Source of the DNA: Rhopalosiphum padi
Taxonomy: Eukaryota > Arthropoda > Insecta > Hemiptera > Aphididae
Assembly (NCBI RefSeq): GCF_020882245.1
Contig: NC_083600.1
Coordinates: 7,316,001 to 7,380,000, forward strand
DNA: 64,000 nucleotides
Direction: 5' to 3'
A program made the position numbers and the translations under genes. The notes beneath the pieces were generated by a model. The model had not been told where the DNA came from and searched no databases. It was given only the letters and a program-made list of their open reading frames with translations. Shown here in pieces: positions 9,978 to 24,086 of this stretch (the first letter of the stretch is position 1; the number at the start of each line of letters is the position of its first letter).

Positions 9978-12900
9978 TTAAAATAATAAATCTTTGAATG
10001 GTGGTATTTTAGTTCCGTTACTTGATGATCGTAATTTACGCTTAAAGTTATTATAATGATGAACATTTTCTTGATCAAAGCGTTCAATGTTTACACGAAG
10101 TACTCTGTCAAACTCTATTTTGTTTACATATTTATTTAGCACATTTACATTACCACTTTGTAACTGTAATTTTAATTGTGTTTTATAGTTACATTTTTCT
10201 ATTTGCTTAACATCATTTATTTTTGAGTTTGAAATATTTTGGTTTTGATGATGCACATTTAGATTAATTCTAGATGTATTTCTTTGAGAAATGGATGAAT
10301 TATATTTATGTTGGGTTTGGTTTTCCATACCATTTAGTGAGTATTGTTTGTCCTGATCTACACTAAAATTTGTATTTAATTTATTACATTCAATTTTCAT
10401 TACATCTGTGGATCGAAGAGTTCTTGTACAAATCCTTTTTAAAGGCTTATTAGGCTTTATATATACATAATAAGACTTTTTCCTCTTTACTTTAGGAAGA
10501 TTTATAATAATATTACAAATTTCTTTATGTAAATATCTAATATTTATGTTTTGACTATATTCAGTAATATCAGCTAATGAATACCAATTATCAATATTAT
10601 CACATATTGTATTCCATTTTCCTGAGCCGAAAACTCCTGATGGAAAAGGTTCATATGGAACTGTTCTATGGAAATTCTGTAAAACAAAAACTAATTAAGT
10701 TTTTTTTTTATTTATCTAAAAATATAGTTGTGCATACAAGTTTTACAATAATCAATTTTATTAGAAAGTTTAAAAATGAAATATAAATAATAAAAATATA
10801 TTACGAAGCCCACTGTACTTACATCCTTTACTGGTAGGTTTGTAGATAAATTACATACATTCTCAAAGTCTTCTCTATATAATTTGTTGTTACCAAAATA
10901 CCAATATACTGATTTATTTAAGTCATAACCTAGTGGTTTTACATTTAACATGTGCCATATGTCAGGTTTATTAGATATTTTAATTTGAATATGCTTAACA
11001 TCAAGAACAAAATGACAATATATGTATAGAGTTTCAACTTTTTGTTTACGAGTTAAATCATCAAAATATGTTGCTGAATCTAGTGAATATTTAAAATTGT
11101 AGAGCTGAAAAATATAAAAAATACCTTATCATAATTTTACATCTTATACAGTCATTATTAGTCAGGATTTTAAAGGAATTTTAAACACTTAACTATTTAT
11201 CTCTAAAAATTTGTTTAATTTTATAACAATTCACATTAGTTAAAATTACTAATTTTATTCCAATAGTGGACGAATCTTGTAATTATTGATAGTTAAGCTA
11301 TTAATAAGAAATGTACACTACAGCTTGCCTCCATCATAGGTATATTTATAGCATAATTTATATGTTCAACATAATGATTTGTTATTCAAATAAAAAATCA
11401 CAAAATTTGAGACATTGAGAAACATAAAAAAAAAACACAATATAGAAATAGAATTTAACTACATTAAAAATATATTTGGAAGTGTGTAAAATTCCAGGCC
11501 TTAATACTCGATGTTCCAAAACAACTTTATTTATTAATGTTTTAAAATTAATAATGTATTAATCTAAGTTTGAACTTACAGTGCAACTTTTTTGAAAATT
11601 GTTTTTCATCTTATTCCACCATTCATTTGTGTCTGGATCATAAAAACCACAAATTTTGGTAAATCGGATAGCCATATCAGTCAATAAATATGAATTCTCT
11701 TCAATTGCATTTTCAAATTCCTGTAAGATTTTTTTTTTAATAGTGTTTACATTTTTTTTTTATAATATAACTTGTTACTGACACATAGCGTATAATTAAA
11801 CAATTCAACATTTTTAAAAATATTTAGTAATAGACATTTTAGTCTATCACGTTTATTCGATTATTATTATCAACATGTGTCATGAATTAATATTAAATTA
11901 ATTCCTTTTTACCAACCAAAATAGCCAAGCCAACAATAGTAAAATGTATAAATATTGATATTTGAAATAAAATAATTAGATAAATAGAAAAAAATGAATA
12001 ATTGTAACTAAGTAATAATATAAGAGCAAGTGATTGTTTTAAATACCTAAATTTTACAAATTTCAGTCATTCACAATATTGATGCATTTTGTTTTTAAAA
12101 TTTAATATAAACTATATAACAAAAAATTAAAACAAAACAATATTTAATTAAATAATTATACTTTTGAGATTTTTGTAAAATAATTTCAAACTATTGTTAA
12201 ATCTGTTTTTCCATTAGATTGGTATAATTTTTGACATAACTTTCTGTACTTACATTTATATCTATCCGACTGATATCTTTAGTGATAAGGGTGAAAACTT
12301 TACAAAAATGCACAATACTTGGTATCTCCCACCAAGTTTGAATTTCTAAAAAAATAATAAATTATTATTATTCTATAATATATATTATACTGTACTAAAG
12401 TAAATGTATTATTATAAACAAAAACATCATTATTAAATTTTTTAAACTATTTTTGATAGGTACCAACTTCTTTTTTTTGAACATTTTGATTATCCATCAA
12501 TTTTATTTCTATCATAAGCATTATGTTAAGTTTATTATAAATTTTTTATAAATTATAAAAGAGTGCACAATTGTGTAATATTTATATTCAAATAAACATA
12601 AACAAGATTAGAATTCTGAAGTCTGATAAAAAAAAAAATTAAAATTAAATTATCTTACTATTTTTTAATTTATTTTAGAATGGATTATTTTGGTTTTGAA
12701 AACTAAATTAATTAAAATATACATATAAACAAGATCTATAATATTTAATATACATGTTATAATATTATGTGTTTGTATTTTGAGCACATAAGCCGCAAAA
12801 TCAAACAAAAATGGAGGGAAATTAATAATAATTGTTATAAAGTTGTAGTTTTGAATGTATAAAAATGTGTATTGATACACATTGGTTGTAAATGGATCAA

Positions 12901-12980
12901 ATACTGATTATAAAACTTAGTCCAATAAAATGCTTAAACTTAGAAATAATTTCGTATAATTGGTACTTACCGTCCATCAT
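9978..12980 (-). CDS. CECR2: CECR2-like chromatin-remodelling protein, 407 aa, lacking the bromodomain
   Basis: Five exons by splice sites: 12971-12980, 12254-12345, 11580-11720, 10823-11104 and 9978-10676. All have GT-AG borders and the model closes in frame. Residues 4-34 (EIQTWWEIPSIVHFCKVF) match the WWEVPAIAHFC start of CECR2. Residues about 100-160 contain RKQKVETL, then VKPLGYDLNKSVYWYFGNNK, equivalent to the DDT-like segment ending in PLGxDxxxxxYWYFYGTRLY. Exon 5 begins with a W..IC-type stretch matching the region after it. CECR2 binds ISWI-type ATPases (CERF complex) in the nucleus. Vertebrate CECR2 is much longer and carries a bromodomain after this region; here exon 5 instead runs through Asn/Lys-rich sequence to a stop. 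Either the gene is truncated in this lineage or an alternative 3' exon exists elsewhere. The first coding exon is only 10 nt. Confidence 0.8.
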
Positions 12981-15155
12981 GATTGACGAAAATACGAATA
13001 AGCGTGCAAATAAAATCGTCAAAAGACTAATTTATTATTTGGTATATTATACACGAAAACATATAAATATTAAATATAGTATATAGTTATATTTATGTTG
13101 ATGGTATATTATTAGCTGCTGCTGCTTATTGCTTAATCAATACACATTATCAGTTGTTACTATTAATAATGTAAAAATGTGCCAATGTATCAACCATATC
13201 TGTTGAATCGCATTATGATATCATTCAAAATGTATAACTAATATAAATAATAACGATTGTATAGTTATATGCACTCAGCGTAGTCAAATAAGTACGTATT
13301 AATAATTTAAAATTTGGAGTCAGAAGTATTATATACGTATTATAATTGAACAATCGAAAACTATTTTCAAAAATCACTTCCTAGAGCATGACAAATAATT
13401 CATATTGGTGGCAGACCAATGATACCCGATTTTTCAATGGATAGCGATTGAAGTACTGAACCATTGAACGCCACTGAACCAGTTAAATAATAAGCCGTAT
13501 ATAAACAACTAATTCGTTGAATTGTCCAACCCGTGAAGTCCGAACTTCATCTACTACACGGCGATGGACAGAATTCAGAAATACAGAAGTACTAGAATTA
13601 GATACTAGAAAATAGATACAACACTATAGTATAAAAGTAGAACCGCACATATTGAAACTGTCAACTGATATTAAAACATTTAAAACAACAAAGAATGAAA
13701 GAACGAATCCATTTTGGATTTTTGACTTTTTGTCCGTGAAAATTAAAAAGTCGTTGAAACGATGAAAGTTGTCAGTGTGACACCGAAAAGAAAACTAAAA
13801 GTTAGAGACTCTAGGGATCAGATGATATATTTCGGCATTGTGATATTCTATCCATAGTACATGACCCATGTCACACAAGAGACAAGACGATATCGACGGC
13901 GTTGTTCCCGCCCGTTGTTGCCACGTTGCCGTTTCTTTCCGATAAAAGGTAATTTAGACAAAATTTCTATGACCATCAAATTATTCATATTACAATAAGG
14001 CGTCAAGGCGAGTTGGGAGGGTTGTGAATTATGATACGGTTATATTGGGGCCGAAGCTACCTTTCTTTGATAATTCTTTAAAGATACCTTTTCTCGTTTA
14101 TTAGTTAATTTGTAGGAATAATAGCCAATAGGCAATAGCATTGATATTATAGTTTTTTTTTAAATTTTTTTTTTCACTATATGTTCATTAAATCGTATAG
14201 ATAAAGAAATATAATACTCCTTTAACCTAAGCTTGTGATTGAGTAGAGAGTTAACAATAGTAGTAATAATAATAATAATAATAGTAATACTAGTAATAAT
14301 AATAATAATAATAATAGTAATTTAAAATAGCAATATTAGAATAAAACAACAAAAAATAATAAGACTTGGATAGGTACATCTTTTTGCAAAAGAACAAATT
14401 TCTCAATAAGTATGTATAAAATAAAATATAAATAAATAAATATAAAATAAGATAAGAATAAGAATACAAAATCAGTCACATTAGACAGACCAGTTAAAGT
14501 TACAATACAATACAATAATATATAAGATATAAGATAAATAAAACAAAAAAACATCATATGAATATATAAGAGAGAAACATAGCAAGATTCAAAATTCATT
14601 CTTTAAAAATTAGTAGTTAAATTTAATAAACAAATTAGATCAAGAATAAAAATAAAAAATCATAATCACTGAAATGCGAACTCTTATTTAGGGAGTAATT
14701 AATTCTCTTTTATAAATTATACATTCTATAATCAATGGTAATAGGTACCTAGTAACTACGAACTACCTACTTAAATACCTTTTTAATACTTAATACTTTA
14801 CTACTTTAGTCTCTGTGATATTTATTTACAAATTACAATAGGAAATTTATATTGTTATATGTTTCAGATTTATTAAATTGACTCACAGACGTACAAACAT
14901 GACTGGGCGTCTGGGCACTACATAGGAGTAATACAATATACTTTATGGTATATTAGGAATTATTTATTGACATTGAAAACAACTTTATTTATCATAGAAT
15001 TAGGCAGTGATACATTACTACTGGCACTATTTTAATGAAAAAATTGGGGTTACTAATGTTCTATTATATAATTTAATTGCTACTCAAAATTTGGGACAGT
15101 ATATTATTTAAGTAAAATTATTATAGTTGGTCAATTTGGTCGATTTCAACCAAAA
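12981..15155. other. divergent intergenic region between CECR2-like and CPSF6
   Basis: Upstream of both flanking genes. GC-richer sequence at about 13860-13950 may belong to the CECR2-like promoter or 5' leader. No protein-coding exon is supported; the minus-strand frame at 14336-14599 is repeat-derived low complexity. Confidence 0.5.
14257..14320. repeat. (AAT)n microsatellite
   Basis: About 64 bp of AAT triplets interrupted by TAGTAA and TACTAG units. Confidence 0.9.
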
Positions 15156-15312
15156 ATCAAAATCAGGCACGTATAAAAAAAAATACGGGGGGGGGGGTAC
15201 AAAATATAGCACTACAAAATGTGCCGCAACATAATTTTTCCCTTGTTACTCGAAATTATTTGGGGAGGGGGTTTGAACCCCAACCCCCCCTGTATACGCC
15301 TCTGATCAAAAT
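15156..15312. mobile_element. small hAT-like MITE, 141 bp, with 8-bp TSD
   Basis: The element is 15164-15304. Left end CAGGCACGTATA leads to a G-run; the right end, reverse-complemented, is CAGAGGCGTATACAGG leading to a G-run, so the termini are imperfect inverted repeats. An exact 8-bp duplication ATCAAAAT lies at 15156-15163 and 15305-15312. No coding capacity. Confidence 0.82.
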
Positions 15313-15539
15313 ATATTGATGTAGACCAGTAGTTATAATTATAAAATGTTGTCTTACAAAAACAAATGTTTGTTATAAAATATTAATCAAATTAGCTTAC
15401 ATGAAAACCACCACTATGGGAAATTTTCCAATTTCATATAATTTGCGTAAATATCACGGTTTAAAAGTATACTTTAACGAGTTAAACGGGTTTAGGTGGT
15501 TTTTAATCGTGATAAATATTAATATTATTTATTAATTAT

Positions 15540-15912
15540 TATCAGTGTTTGAATAACCGCGTTATTCGTGATGAACGGTATGGCCAACCATTCGCTAATT
15601 CCGTGCCGGGGCCGATAATTTTCTCCGGCTGGTACTACCGCACTGCACGCCGCCGCAATTTAACAACAAAAATTTTCTGCGGGTTGGGCTGCATCCTGCA
15701 ACCATAATAACAACGGCACGGCGCCGTCCCTCGTAAACAACGGAAAACCTCCTCGCGCGGCGTCCAACGCTCCCACCACGAAGTTTTTGAACTCTGCGCG
15801 TGCGCAGTCTACGTGCCGCGCGTCTGTGTGTGTGACTGTGTGTGTCCGCCACCGCCGCCGTCGTCGTCGTCGAGGTTCTCTATAATCCGCTGGTCCGGAT
15901 AATATGACAAAA
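15540..15912 (+). promoter_or_regulatory. CpG-rich promoter and 5' leader of CPSF6
   Basis: A local GC and CpG peak in an AT-rich background, ending at the CPSF6 start. At 15795-15806 TGCGCGTGCGCA differs by one base from the palindromic NRF-1/Ewg consensus. GTGTGTG and CCGCCGCCGTCGTCG tracts follow. No TATA box is seen, consistent with a housekeeping promoter. Arg-rich open frames on the minus strand here come from base composition. Confidence 0.6.
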
Positions 15913-18900
15913 ATGGCTGACGGCGTGGACATCGATCTGTACGCCGACGATTTGGAACAAGACTTCGCCCAGGTAAGATACTAATCTATTTGAACCCATC
16001 GTCAACGTTGTGCTTGTGTTAAGCGCGCACGTTTTTCATTACTGATCAACTGATCGTATCGAAAGCGCGTCTGCCTGTCGGTATCGGCGATAGATCTAGA
16101 ATATTTAGCCTTTGCCAGATTTGGCCGGCAATTACTTAGAAATATTCGTCTTCCACTTGCAAACTGTTGTCTACCGTCCTTTGCATGAGATCCATGTGCG
16201 CCATCACTCTGCCGTCACTATCGTTCCACTGCTAACTCGTTAATTTGTTCACCCATTTGTCAATAGCCCAGACGTCGTGTCTAACGCGTGTGGCTATGCC
16301 AAACTCGCTGGTCGCGTACACTGTGCCATGTTGGTTGTGTCCTATAATTTCTCTTGTGTTGATGATTCAACACTTGTCATCTGTGTCATGGTCCATGGTC
16401 CCAGTAAATTCACTTAAGTAGTTTTCCCAAAACTTCCTCTTTTATGATTAATGGAAATTTATTATCACGTTCTCATCAGCATTGCACAAAATGTTTACTC
16501 AATAAGTTTAGATCAATTAAGTTCCAATTTTTTAAATATATGAATAACAACTATAGGTTTTACTACCATGTAACTTAATTATGAAAATCTTAATTATTAT
16601 AATCTCACCTATTATGCTACTGAATTATTTTTCAAGTTGTTTAAAGCACAATGTAATCACTATTAAGTATTTGATAAATAATAGAAATGAAGAATGTTGA
16701 TTATAGGTATATCTTTTTTTTTTTTTGTTTTTTAGACAAATAATTACTTTATATTATTACAAAATTTAAATTGTTATATTTCATTCTTTATAGAATCTCT
16801 TTTATTAGTCTTGACATAACTGAAATCTGTATTAATACAAAGGTATTATAATAATAATAATTATAATGAAAAAACATTGTTTTCAGTATTTTGATAGTAT
16901 TTGTGTAGATACTGTGCATATTGTACAATTTTCTAAAAAAGAAAATAAAAATAAATATTTATAACTACCTATTTTTTTTTATTTAAGTATAATAAAAATA
17001 CAGTAACCTGTCTGGGTTTAATCAAATAATCCAAGTCAAAGAAGAATATAGTTTTTATTCTGAAATAGCCACGTATAGGTTGACAATTTGACATGTTGAA
17101 TACAATTGAACAAATAATTTGTTGTTTCATGTTTTCTAATAGGTGTGAAAAATATAGTAATTTAGTAACTTTTTTTTGAAATGTAGATACTACCTATTTA
17201 AAGTTAGTTTAAATAAAAATAATTTTCCACATTTAATTTATATGTTTATATCTAAGTTTGAAATAACTTTAAGCTATTTATCATATCATATTATATTAGG
17301 TGTTAAATACATTTATGCTATCTATTTGGACTGGTCTATTGACTTAGTATTAGTTAGTTTTTAACAATATTATTATTATTATTAGTTATAATATTTTGTA
17401 AATTCATAACATTATTATATATTGTTATTTATTGTAATTTGTTATTTTAGGAGGATTTTGCTGGAAATGATAATGTAGATTTGTATGATGATGTCATATC
17501 GGGGACAAACGATAGTGCTCAGACAAGACAACCAGTTGATAGACCTCCCAGTGCGAATAACCAAAATAGCACACCATTAGTCACAAATGGTTCGTCTACT
17601 AATAGCTCCGCTAATAATAATTCAACTACAGGACGCCGATATCAATTATACATTGGTAATTTAACATGGGTAAGTGAAATAAGTTTATTTATTTGTCATT
17701 AATCCATTTTGGTTTGTGTTTTATAATTAATTAATTTTTTTTATTTATGTATGAATGCAATTTATAGTGGACAACTGATCAAGATATAACGGACAGTGTT
17801 ACAAGCATAGGTGTCTCAGATTTCATTGAGGTTAAATTTTTTGAAAATCGAGGAAATGGCCAATCAAAAGGTTTTTGTGTTGTTACATTGGGCTCAGAGC
17901 ATAGTTTACGGATGGTTATGGATAGATTACCAAAAAAAGAGCTACATGGACAATCACCCGTTGTCACTTTTCCAACTAAACAAGCTCTTTTACAGGTAAT
18001 AATTATTTTAAATATTAGTCTATTTAATGGATGAAAATAATATTTATATATTTTTATTGATTTAGTTTGAATCGCAATCCAAAACTCGACCACTGCCTCC
18101 ACCCAACAATCAGAATATGCCTTCTATGGGTGGTATGTCTAGAACACCTGGTCAAGTTATGCAGCAACCTATGCGTGGGGGTCCTATGATGCCACAACAA
18201 CCTATGATGCAACAGCAAGGAATGAGAAACAGAATGCCAATGCAAGGTATGCAACAACCCCCACAAGGCATGCAGCCACCGATGGGAATGACTAATGGAC
18301 ATCGAATGCCATTGCAATCAGGAGGCCCTATGGGTCCCCACCAACAAGGTCCTCCTCCTCCTGGTTACCAAAACCAGTGGAATGGACTTAACCAACAAAT
18401 GGGTAATTATTTAATAGAAAAATTATATTTTATTAATTTATATTATTTTTCAACTTTTTAACTATCTGAAACCATTTAGGTCCTCCAAGACCAGGGATGC
18501 AACCTCAAGGACCAGTGGGTCAGCCTAGGGGACCACCTCCAGGAATGGTAATTATCATTAATTTTCTTATTTATTTTTTAATTTATATTTATTTGTACTT
18601 TTTGTAGTTTCCACCGGGTCAAGGTCCACCACGAATGGGTCCACCACAGGGTCCTCAGGGTCCACCGGGACCTGGGGGTCCACGTGGTGATTGGAATCGT
18701 CCTCCTGGAATGGCACCCCATCAAATGGCTCCACCAGGCTCTGGTTTCCCCCCACATCAACAAGGTCCACCAATGCAAGGTCCTCCGCCTGGTCAAGGTA
18801 AGTTTTTTATAATTCTCATGTATAAGTATTCTGTTATTACCTATAATATACCTATATATATAATATAAACATTTTTCATTAAATTGTAATGTTAATTTTA

Positions 18901-20363
18901 GGACCTGTTCAAATGATGCCAGGTGGCCCTGGTCAAGCACCAGCACCACACGTGAATCCGGCATTCTTCCAACAGCCCAGTGGTGCACCTCAGGGACCTC
19001 CAGGTCATCCAGGATATGGTCCTCCTAATGGACCTTCTTCTCGACCTTACATGAATAATGATATGGGAATGTCTGAACAAGAATTGGAAGAAATCATGAG
19101 TAGAAATAGAACTGTTTCTAGTTCTGCTATCGCTCGAGCTGTAGCTGATGCTGCTGCTGGTGAATTCTCAAATGCTATTGAAACTTTGGTTACAGCAATA
19201 TCATTAATAAAACAATCTAAGGTTGCTAGTGATGAACGCTGTAAAATATTAGTGAGTTCTTTGCACGATACATTACATGGAATTGAAAGCAAGAGTTATA
19301 GTTCAAGAAGAGGTAACTATTAAGAAATTAAACATTTTTAGTAGATAGATTCTATTGTTAATTTATTTTTATTCAGAGAGGTCTAGATCACCTCGTGACA
19401 GATTGCATAGAAGATCGAGGCGTGAGCGCACTAGATCTCGTGAACGTGACTATAGAGACAGAAGTCGTGAACGTGATCGTGATAGGGAAAGAGATCGTGA
19501 CAAGTATGTTGTAGTTTTTTTTTTGTATTATTCAGTTACAACAAGTCTATAGCTTTTTATTATTTTAAATTAACTATAAGTATGTGGTCTAAATTCAGCC
19601 TTGTTTTAAATAATAATTTCAAGATAATCTAGATTATTATTTTTGTTAATACAAGAATAATGAATATTGAAAATCTCTATCATCCTCTAAATAAAGGCTA
19701 TATATAAAAAAAATATTAAGTTGCCATAACATAGATGTGTTAACAGGTACGTTGACCGTTATTATACATCAGAACGAGACGGTGACAGGGATAGGGAAAG
19801 AGAAAGGGATCGCGAATACAGAGAGAGAAGTCGGGAAGACAGGTAAGATTCTTGAATCATTTTTAAAATTCATGAAAAATTCTTCTTGGAAGTATTTGTG
19901 CTTCTAAAGTATCCATACTTGTTGAGGGTAAAGTTTATTGTTTAACAGTTCTGTAAAAGCAAGCGGCCGAAATAGGAAAATCACTCCGCCCGACGTAACC
20001 GAGTCTGTTCCTGTATCCTCTAAATCCAGGTAATATCACTCAATCTTCATTTCCTTTCATCAAGTTTCCTAAAAATAATAAAAAAAAAATTGATAATAAT
20101 AATAATAAATATTCTATAGACTTGTTTGTGAATCATACTTTGTATGTTGTTACATTTTTCAAATTGTTTATTATTTTAGGTATTATGATGATCGTTATCG
20201 AGAACGCGAACGCGATAGAGATAGAGAACGTGATCGGGAACGTGAACGTGAACGAGAACCAACCTCAAGTAGGAGAGCAGTAGATGCAGACAGAGATATT
20301 GAACGTGATCGGGATCGTAGAGAAGACCGAGCTGAATCTTCGCATCGTAGTTCTAGACATTAA
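15913..20363 (+). CDS. CPSF6: cleavage and polyadenylation specificity factor subunit 6 (CFIm68), 666 aa
   Basis: Eleven coding exons: 15913-15972, 17451-17669, 17768-17995, 18066-18402, 18480-18547, 18608-18797, 18902-19312, 19377-19503, 19747-19842, 19949-20029 and 20180-20363, all GT-AG and closing in frame. CFIm68 pairs with CFIm25 (NUDT21) in the nuclear cleavage factor that reads UGUA sites and sets poly(A)-site choice. The N-terminus MADGVDIDLYADDLEQDF and the LYDDVIS motif are diagnostic. The RRM is about residues 83-160 with RNP2 LYIGNL (86-91) and RNP1 KGFCVVTL (127-134). Residues about 170-440 are Pro/Gly/Gln/Met-rich; 444-500 hold the conserved helical AIETLVTAISLIKQSKVA region; the tail is an Arg-Glu/Arg-Asp/Arg-Ser domain. 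An upstream in-frame ATG at 15904 would add three residues; 15913 is preferred because MADGVD is conserved. Exon 10 (81 nt, phase-symmetric) could be skipped without frame loss. Intron 1 (1.48 kb) holds nothing else I can name. Confidence 0.95.
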
Positions 20364-22878
20364 TACATCTGTGGTAAGTATTTTTTTATTGTAAGTATTG
20401 TAAACTAGACAACTGATGTTTTATTTAGATTGTTAAATTTTAGTATAGATAATACAAATTTCACAATCCTTTTTTTTTTAAATTTTCGTTAGTTTATTTT
20501 TAGTTTTTAATTTAATTTTAGTTTTTGTTTTGTTTGATGGTCTTTCCTTAATTCATACATACAATTATGTTAATGTTTATAAATTTACAAAAAAAGAGAA
20601 ACTAATAGTATTAAGCAAAGGCTGATTCAATATTCTTATTATACATTTCAATAATGATTGAATATAGCCTTGTTAACCAATTGCTGTGATAAATGAGCTG
20701 TGATAAAAATAACATATTTAATATGTAACATTAAATACAATTTTGTATTTAATAATAGTGTATCTGTGAAAAATAATTTTTGTATTAGGAATTTGTGTTA
20801 CTTTTAATAAAACACAAGTGAATTATAGGTATATTTAAGAATTTTTGCATGCATTTTTGTTAAACTTAAATCAGCATAGAATAAGATTTATACATACATA
20901 AGTGTTTACTTTTAAAAATGATAGTACAAATATGATACACATTTTAATTTAAAATATGCTTGTGTGCATTTATTATTTATTACATTATGTTTTTATCATT
21001 ATTTTTTACAAAAAATATTTTTAACTTGACTGATGGATATTACAAAGGGTGTAATTTGGTATTTATATAATTTTTTTTTGTCTAGTTTTATAATTTATAA
21101 TTTTCTACATAACTTTGTTCTTTGAGTTTCTATTATGTGCTACCTACCCACATTAGGTTTTTAAAAGCTTCGTTTATGTTATAATTGCTTAGTTTAAATT
21201 GTATTTGTTACAATTGGTTAACATATTTAGCATATATTTATAAAACTGACTGTATAAAAATACATGGTAAACGAAGCTTTTTATGTATTATATTTTTCTA
21301 TTATTAAATCAACATTTTTATGATTTATTTTTCTTTACAAGTGTTAAGTGCATAGTGAAGTATTTAATTTTGTATTGAATGTTTCAAAATTTAAAAATAT
21401 ATTTTGATTGTTAATTCTAAGAATTACATTTATTTGATAACGGTTTTAGGCATTTACAATATTATTATTTCTGTCATCAAACGTTTTTCGATGTTTAAAA
21501 AAGTTCAGTCCATAATAAGTTCTCAATTTTTCATTCATACAATAATTTAATAAATATGTATAAAAATTATTTTATGTACATAATCTCATGTGAATAATAC
21601 CTATTATTTTTGTTACTAGTCAATATATAAATGTAAGAAACCTAATTTTTTTTTTTTTTGTCAGATTACCTTTATTTATACAATTGATAATATATTGGTA
21701 ATGAATTATTTTGAAATTGAAAGATTTTCTATCCATATTAGTTTTCAGACTACGTATTAGAAAATGTATTTAGGGAAACTTAGAAAAGAGTTAATTTATT
21801 ATAATGTAATATTTTGATGTATCTTTAGAGGTATTGGCAAGGACTAAAATCTTGTACATATAATCTGTCGCAGCTGCAAAAAAACTTTATATTTTTATTA
21901 AATTAAGATATTTTAATTAATGGTTATCTAATTGCTTTTATTATATATTTGATTTAATTGTTAACTATTGCTCCAACTGCTAAAGTTAACTGATTGTGTT
22001 TAGGTAATAAAAAACAATTTTTATTCTGTTGAGATATAAAATATAAGGTATTACTATTTATTTTATATTTATCACTAAGTGGAATTGTCTTAGTTAATAA
22101 TTAAAACAAATCAAACAGAAACAAGTATTTTAATTATTATTATGTATATTACTCATGACTTACAAGGGGAAGATTGCTGGTATTTTTTGGCCCAGACAAT
22201 ATATCTGAGCAGCTCACAATAGTCATTTTTTTTTAACTAAAATAAAAATGTTTTTTGGTGCTTATGTACCAACAATTATTCTATTTTATTCTATTGGACT
22301 GTTAACTTTTAATAATAATGTTATAAATTAATTTAAAACTTGTTATTTTATATTAAGTACAGAAATGCACTATAATAATTAACATTATTATAATAAATTT
22401 ATTAATATGATTATTTCAAAGAATTTACTAATGAGACATTAAAATATCTGATGCTTAATAACTGAGCTTCCTGTGAAACAATTGATTTTTTAAATTTTAA
22501 TTGTTTGATAACTATCAGAATTTATATTGTAATTTTTTTATTAGAAACAATAGACTGAAGATTTTGCTTATCTTAATATAATGAATTTTATAGGCGAGTT
22601 TTGCCTAATTTTAATAAATAAATAACTAAGCAAGTGCAACATAATCAACACTAGCAATTAAAATAATGTTGTAAAGCATTAAATGTTTTGAAGGAAGTAT
22701 TAGAAGATACTTCTATTTAAATGTTGATTGTGGATATCCATCAATAGAAAGCTTATTATTGATTGATACAATACTTCATAAAAGCAAACTACTTATCATA
22801 CTTAGAACTTTATGTGCAAGAGTTTATATCAATATCAACAATATTTTATTGGTTACCTTTATTGTCATCAAAATTACA

Positions 22879-22963
22879 CAGTGAAACTTCTATATAAGTC
22901 ATCAAAGTGATGACCAGAAGTATTGACAACTGTTTAAAGGTGGTAGTTCTATAGAGGTAATTG
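22879..22963. mobile_element. degenerate MITE-like inverted repeat
   Basis: CAGTGAAACTTCTATATAAG on the left faces an inverted, diverged partner (ACCTCTATAGAACTACC when reverse-complemented). The form is like pogo/Tc1-type MITEs that start CAGTNAAACCTC. No clear TSD. Confidence 0.35.
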
Positions 22964-24086
22964 TTATCAGAAGTAGATTATTTCCAAATGATCGCTTTTA
23001 TAGAGTACATGAACATTTTAAAAATTGTGCCCTATTTTATCAAGTGACACAAAACCATTCATATCATATATTATCATAATATTTGCAGATTAGGTTTTAT
23101 GGTTTTTATTTCATCTTAACCGTTGGATTTTTACAATTTAAGTATTAGACAGTATTAGTATTTATTTTTTTAAGACTAGTAGCTTAAGTTTTTCTTTTGT
23201 TAAAATTAATCTGTAATAACAAGTGACAAGTGTGCTCACTTTTTTTCCTCATAAAATTCTTACAATACGAGTTTTTTTTCATATTAGTTAGATATTTTTT
23301 GTCTATTGTTTAATCTTTATAGCATAAACATGCAAACTCTTTCAATTGATAAGAAACACCAATGATACATGATAAAATACTCAAATTTGTTGTTTTGGTT
23401 GCATATTTGTATTAGTTTAATAAGTAACTGCTTTAAATAATTAAAAATAAGTTAACATTTTTCTATTTTGGAAATAATGATGTATTGGGATTGTTAAGAA
23501 ATATCCGCTATATTGAGGCAGTAAAGTATTTTTCATATAACTTCTTTGTTGGGACAAAAAAAAAAAAATACCATTCTAGTTTACAGTTAATGAATGTTTT
23601 ACTGTAATTGTCAATGTATTTTTGAATCAAGTAATAGTTTTCTAATTTTATTCCATTTTAAAGCTAAATTTAAAATTTTTCTCTAAGTTTTAGACAGTGC
23701 AAATAAATAATTTTTGGGAAATCTATTTTAAAAGTCTAAATGAGTATTTGATAAACATGCTAAATCTAAATATATTTGGTTATTTTTATAAATTTGTTTA
23801 CATACTTTCAAGTTTCTACAACTATTCATCACAGTATTATATTTTCTACAATAAATTGTTTAAATGAATCAACAGTATGAATTCATCTTTGATTTATTTT
23901 GTCAATTTGGTAGTAGTTACATTATATTATAGTTGTATTTATAAAATGTAAAACAATTGCTTATCAGAAACTATTAATGAAATAGCCAACATAACATCTG
24001 ACTCATCAGATGGTTTTTAATTACTTACTTTAATTAATTTAAATGTTTTTAGTTTTTGAATTAATTAAAATAATTTTTATGGTGTT

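Noticed and set aside
15595..15932. Arg-rich minus-strand frames upstream of CPSF6
   Set aside because: They lie over the CpG-rich promoter and translate simple CGN-rich sequence.
18054..19292. Minus-strand His/Trp/Arg-rich frames across CPSF6 exons
   Set aside because: Antisense reading of Pro/Gly/Gln/Met-rich exons.
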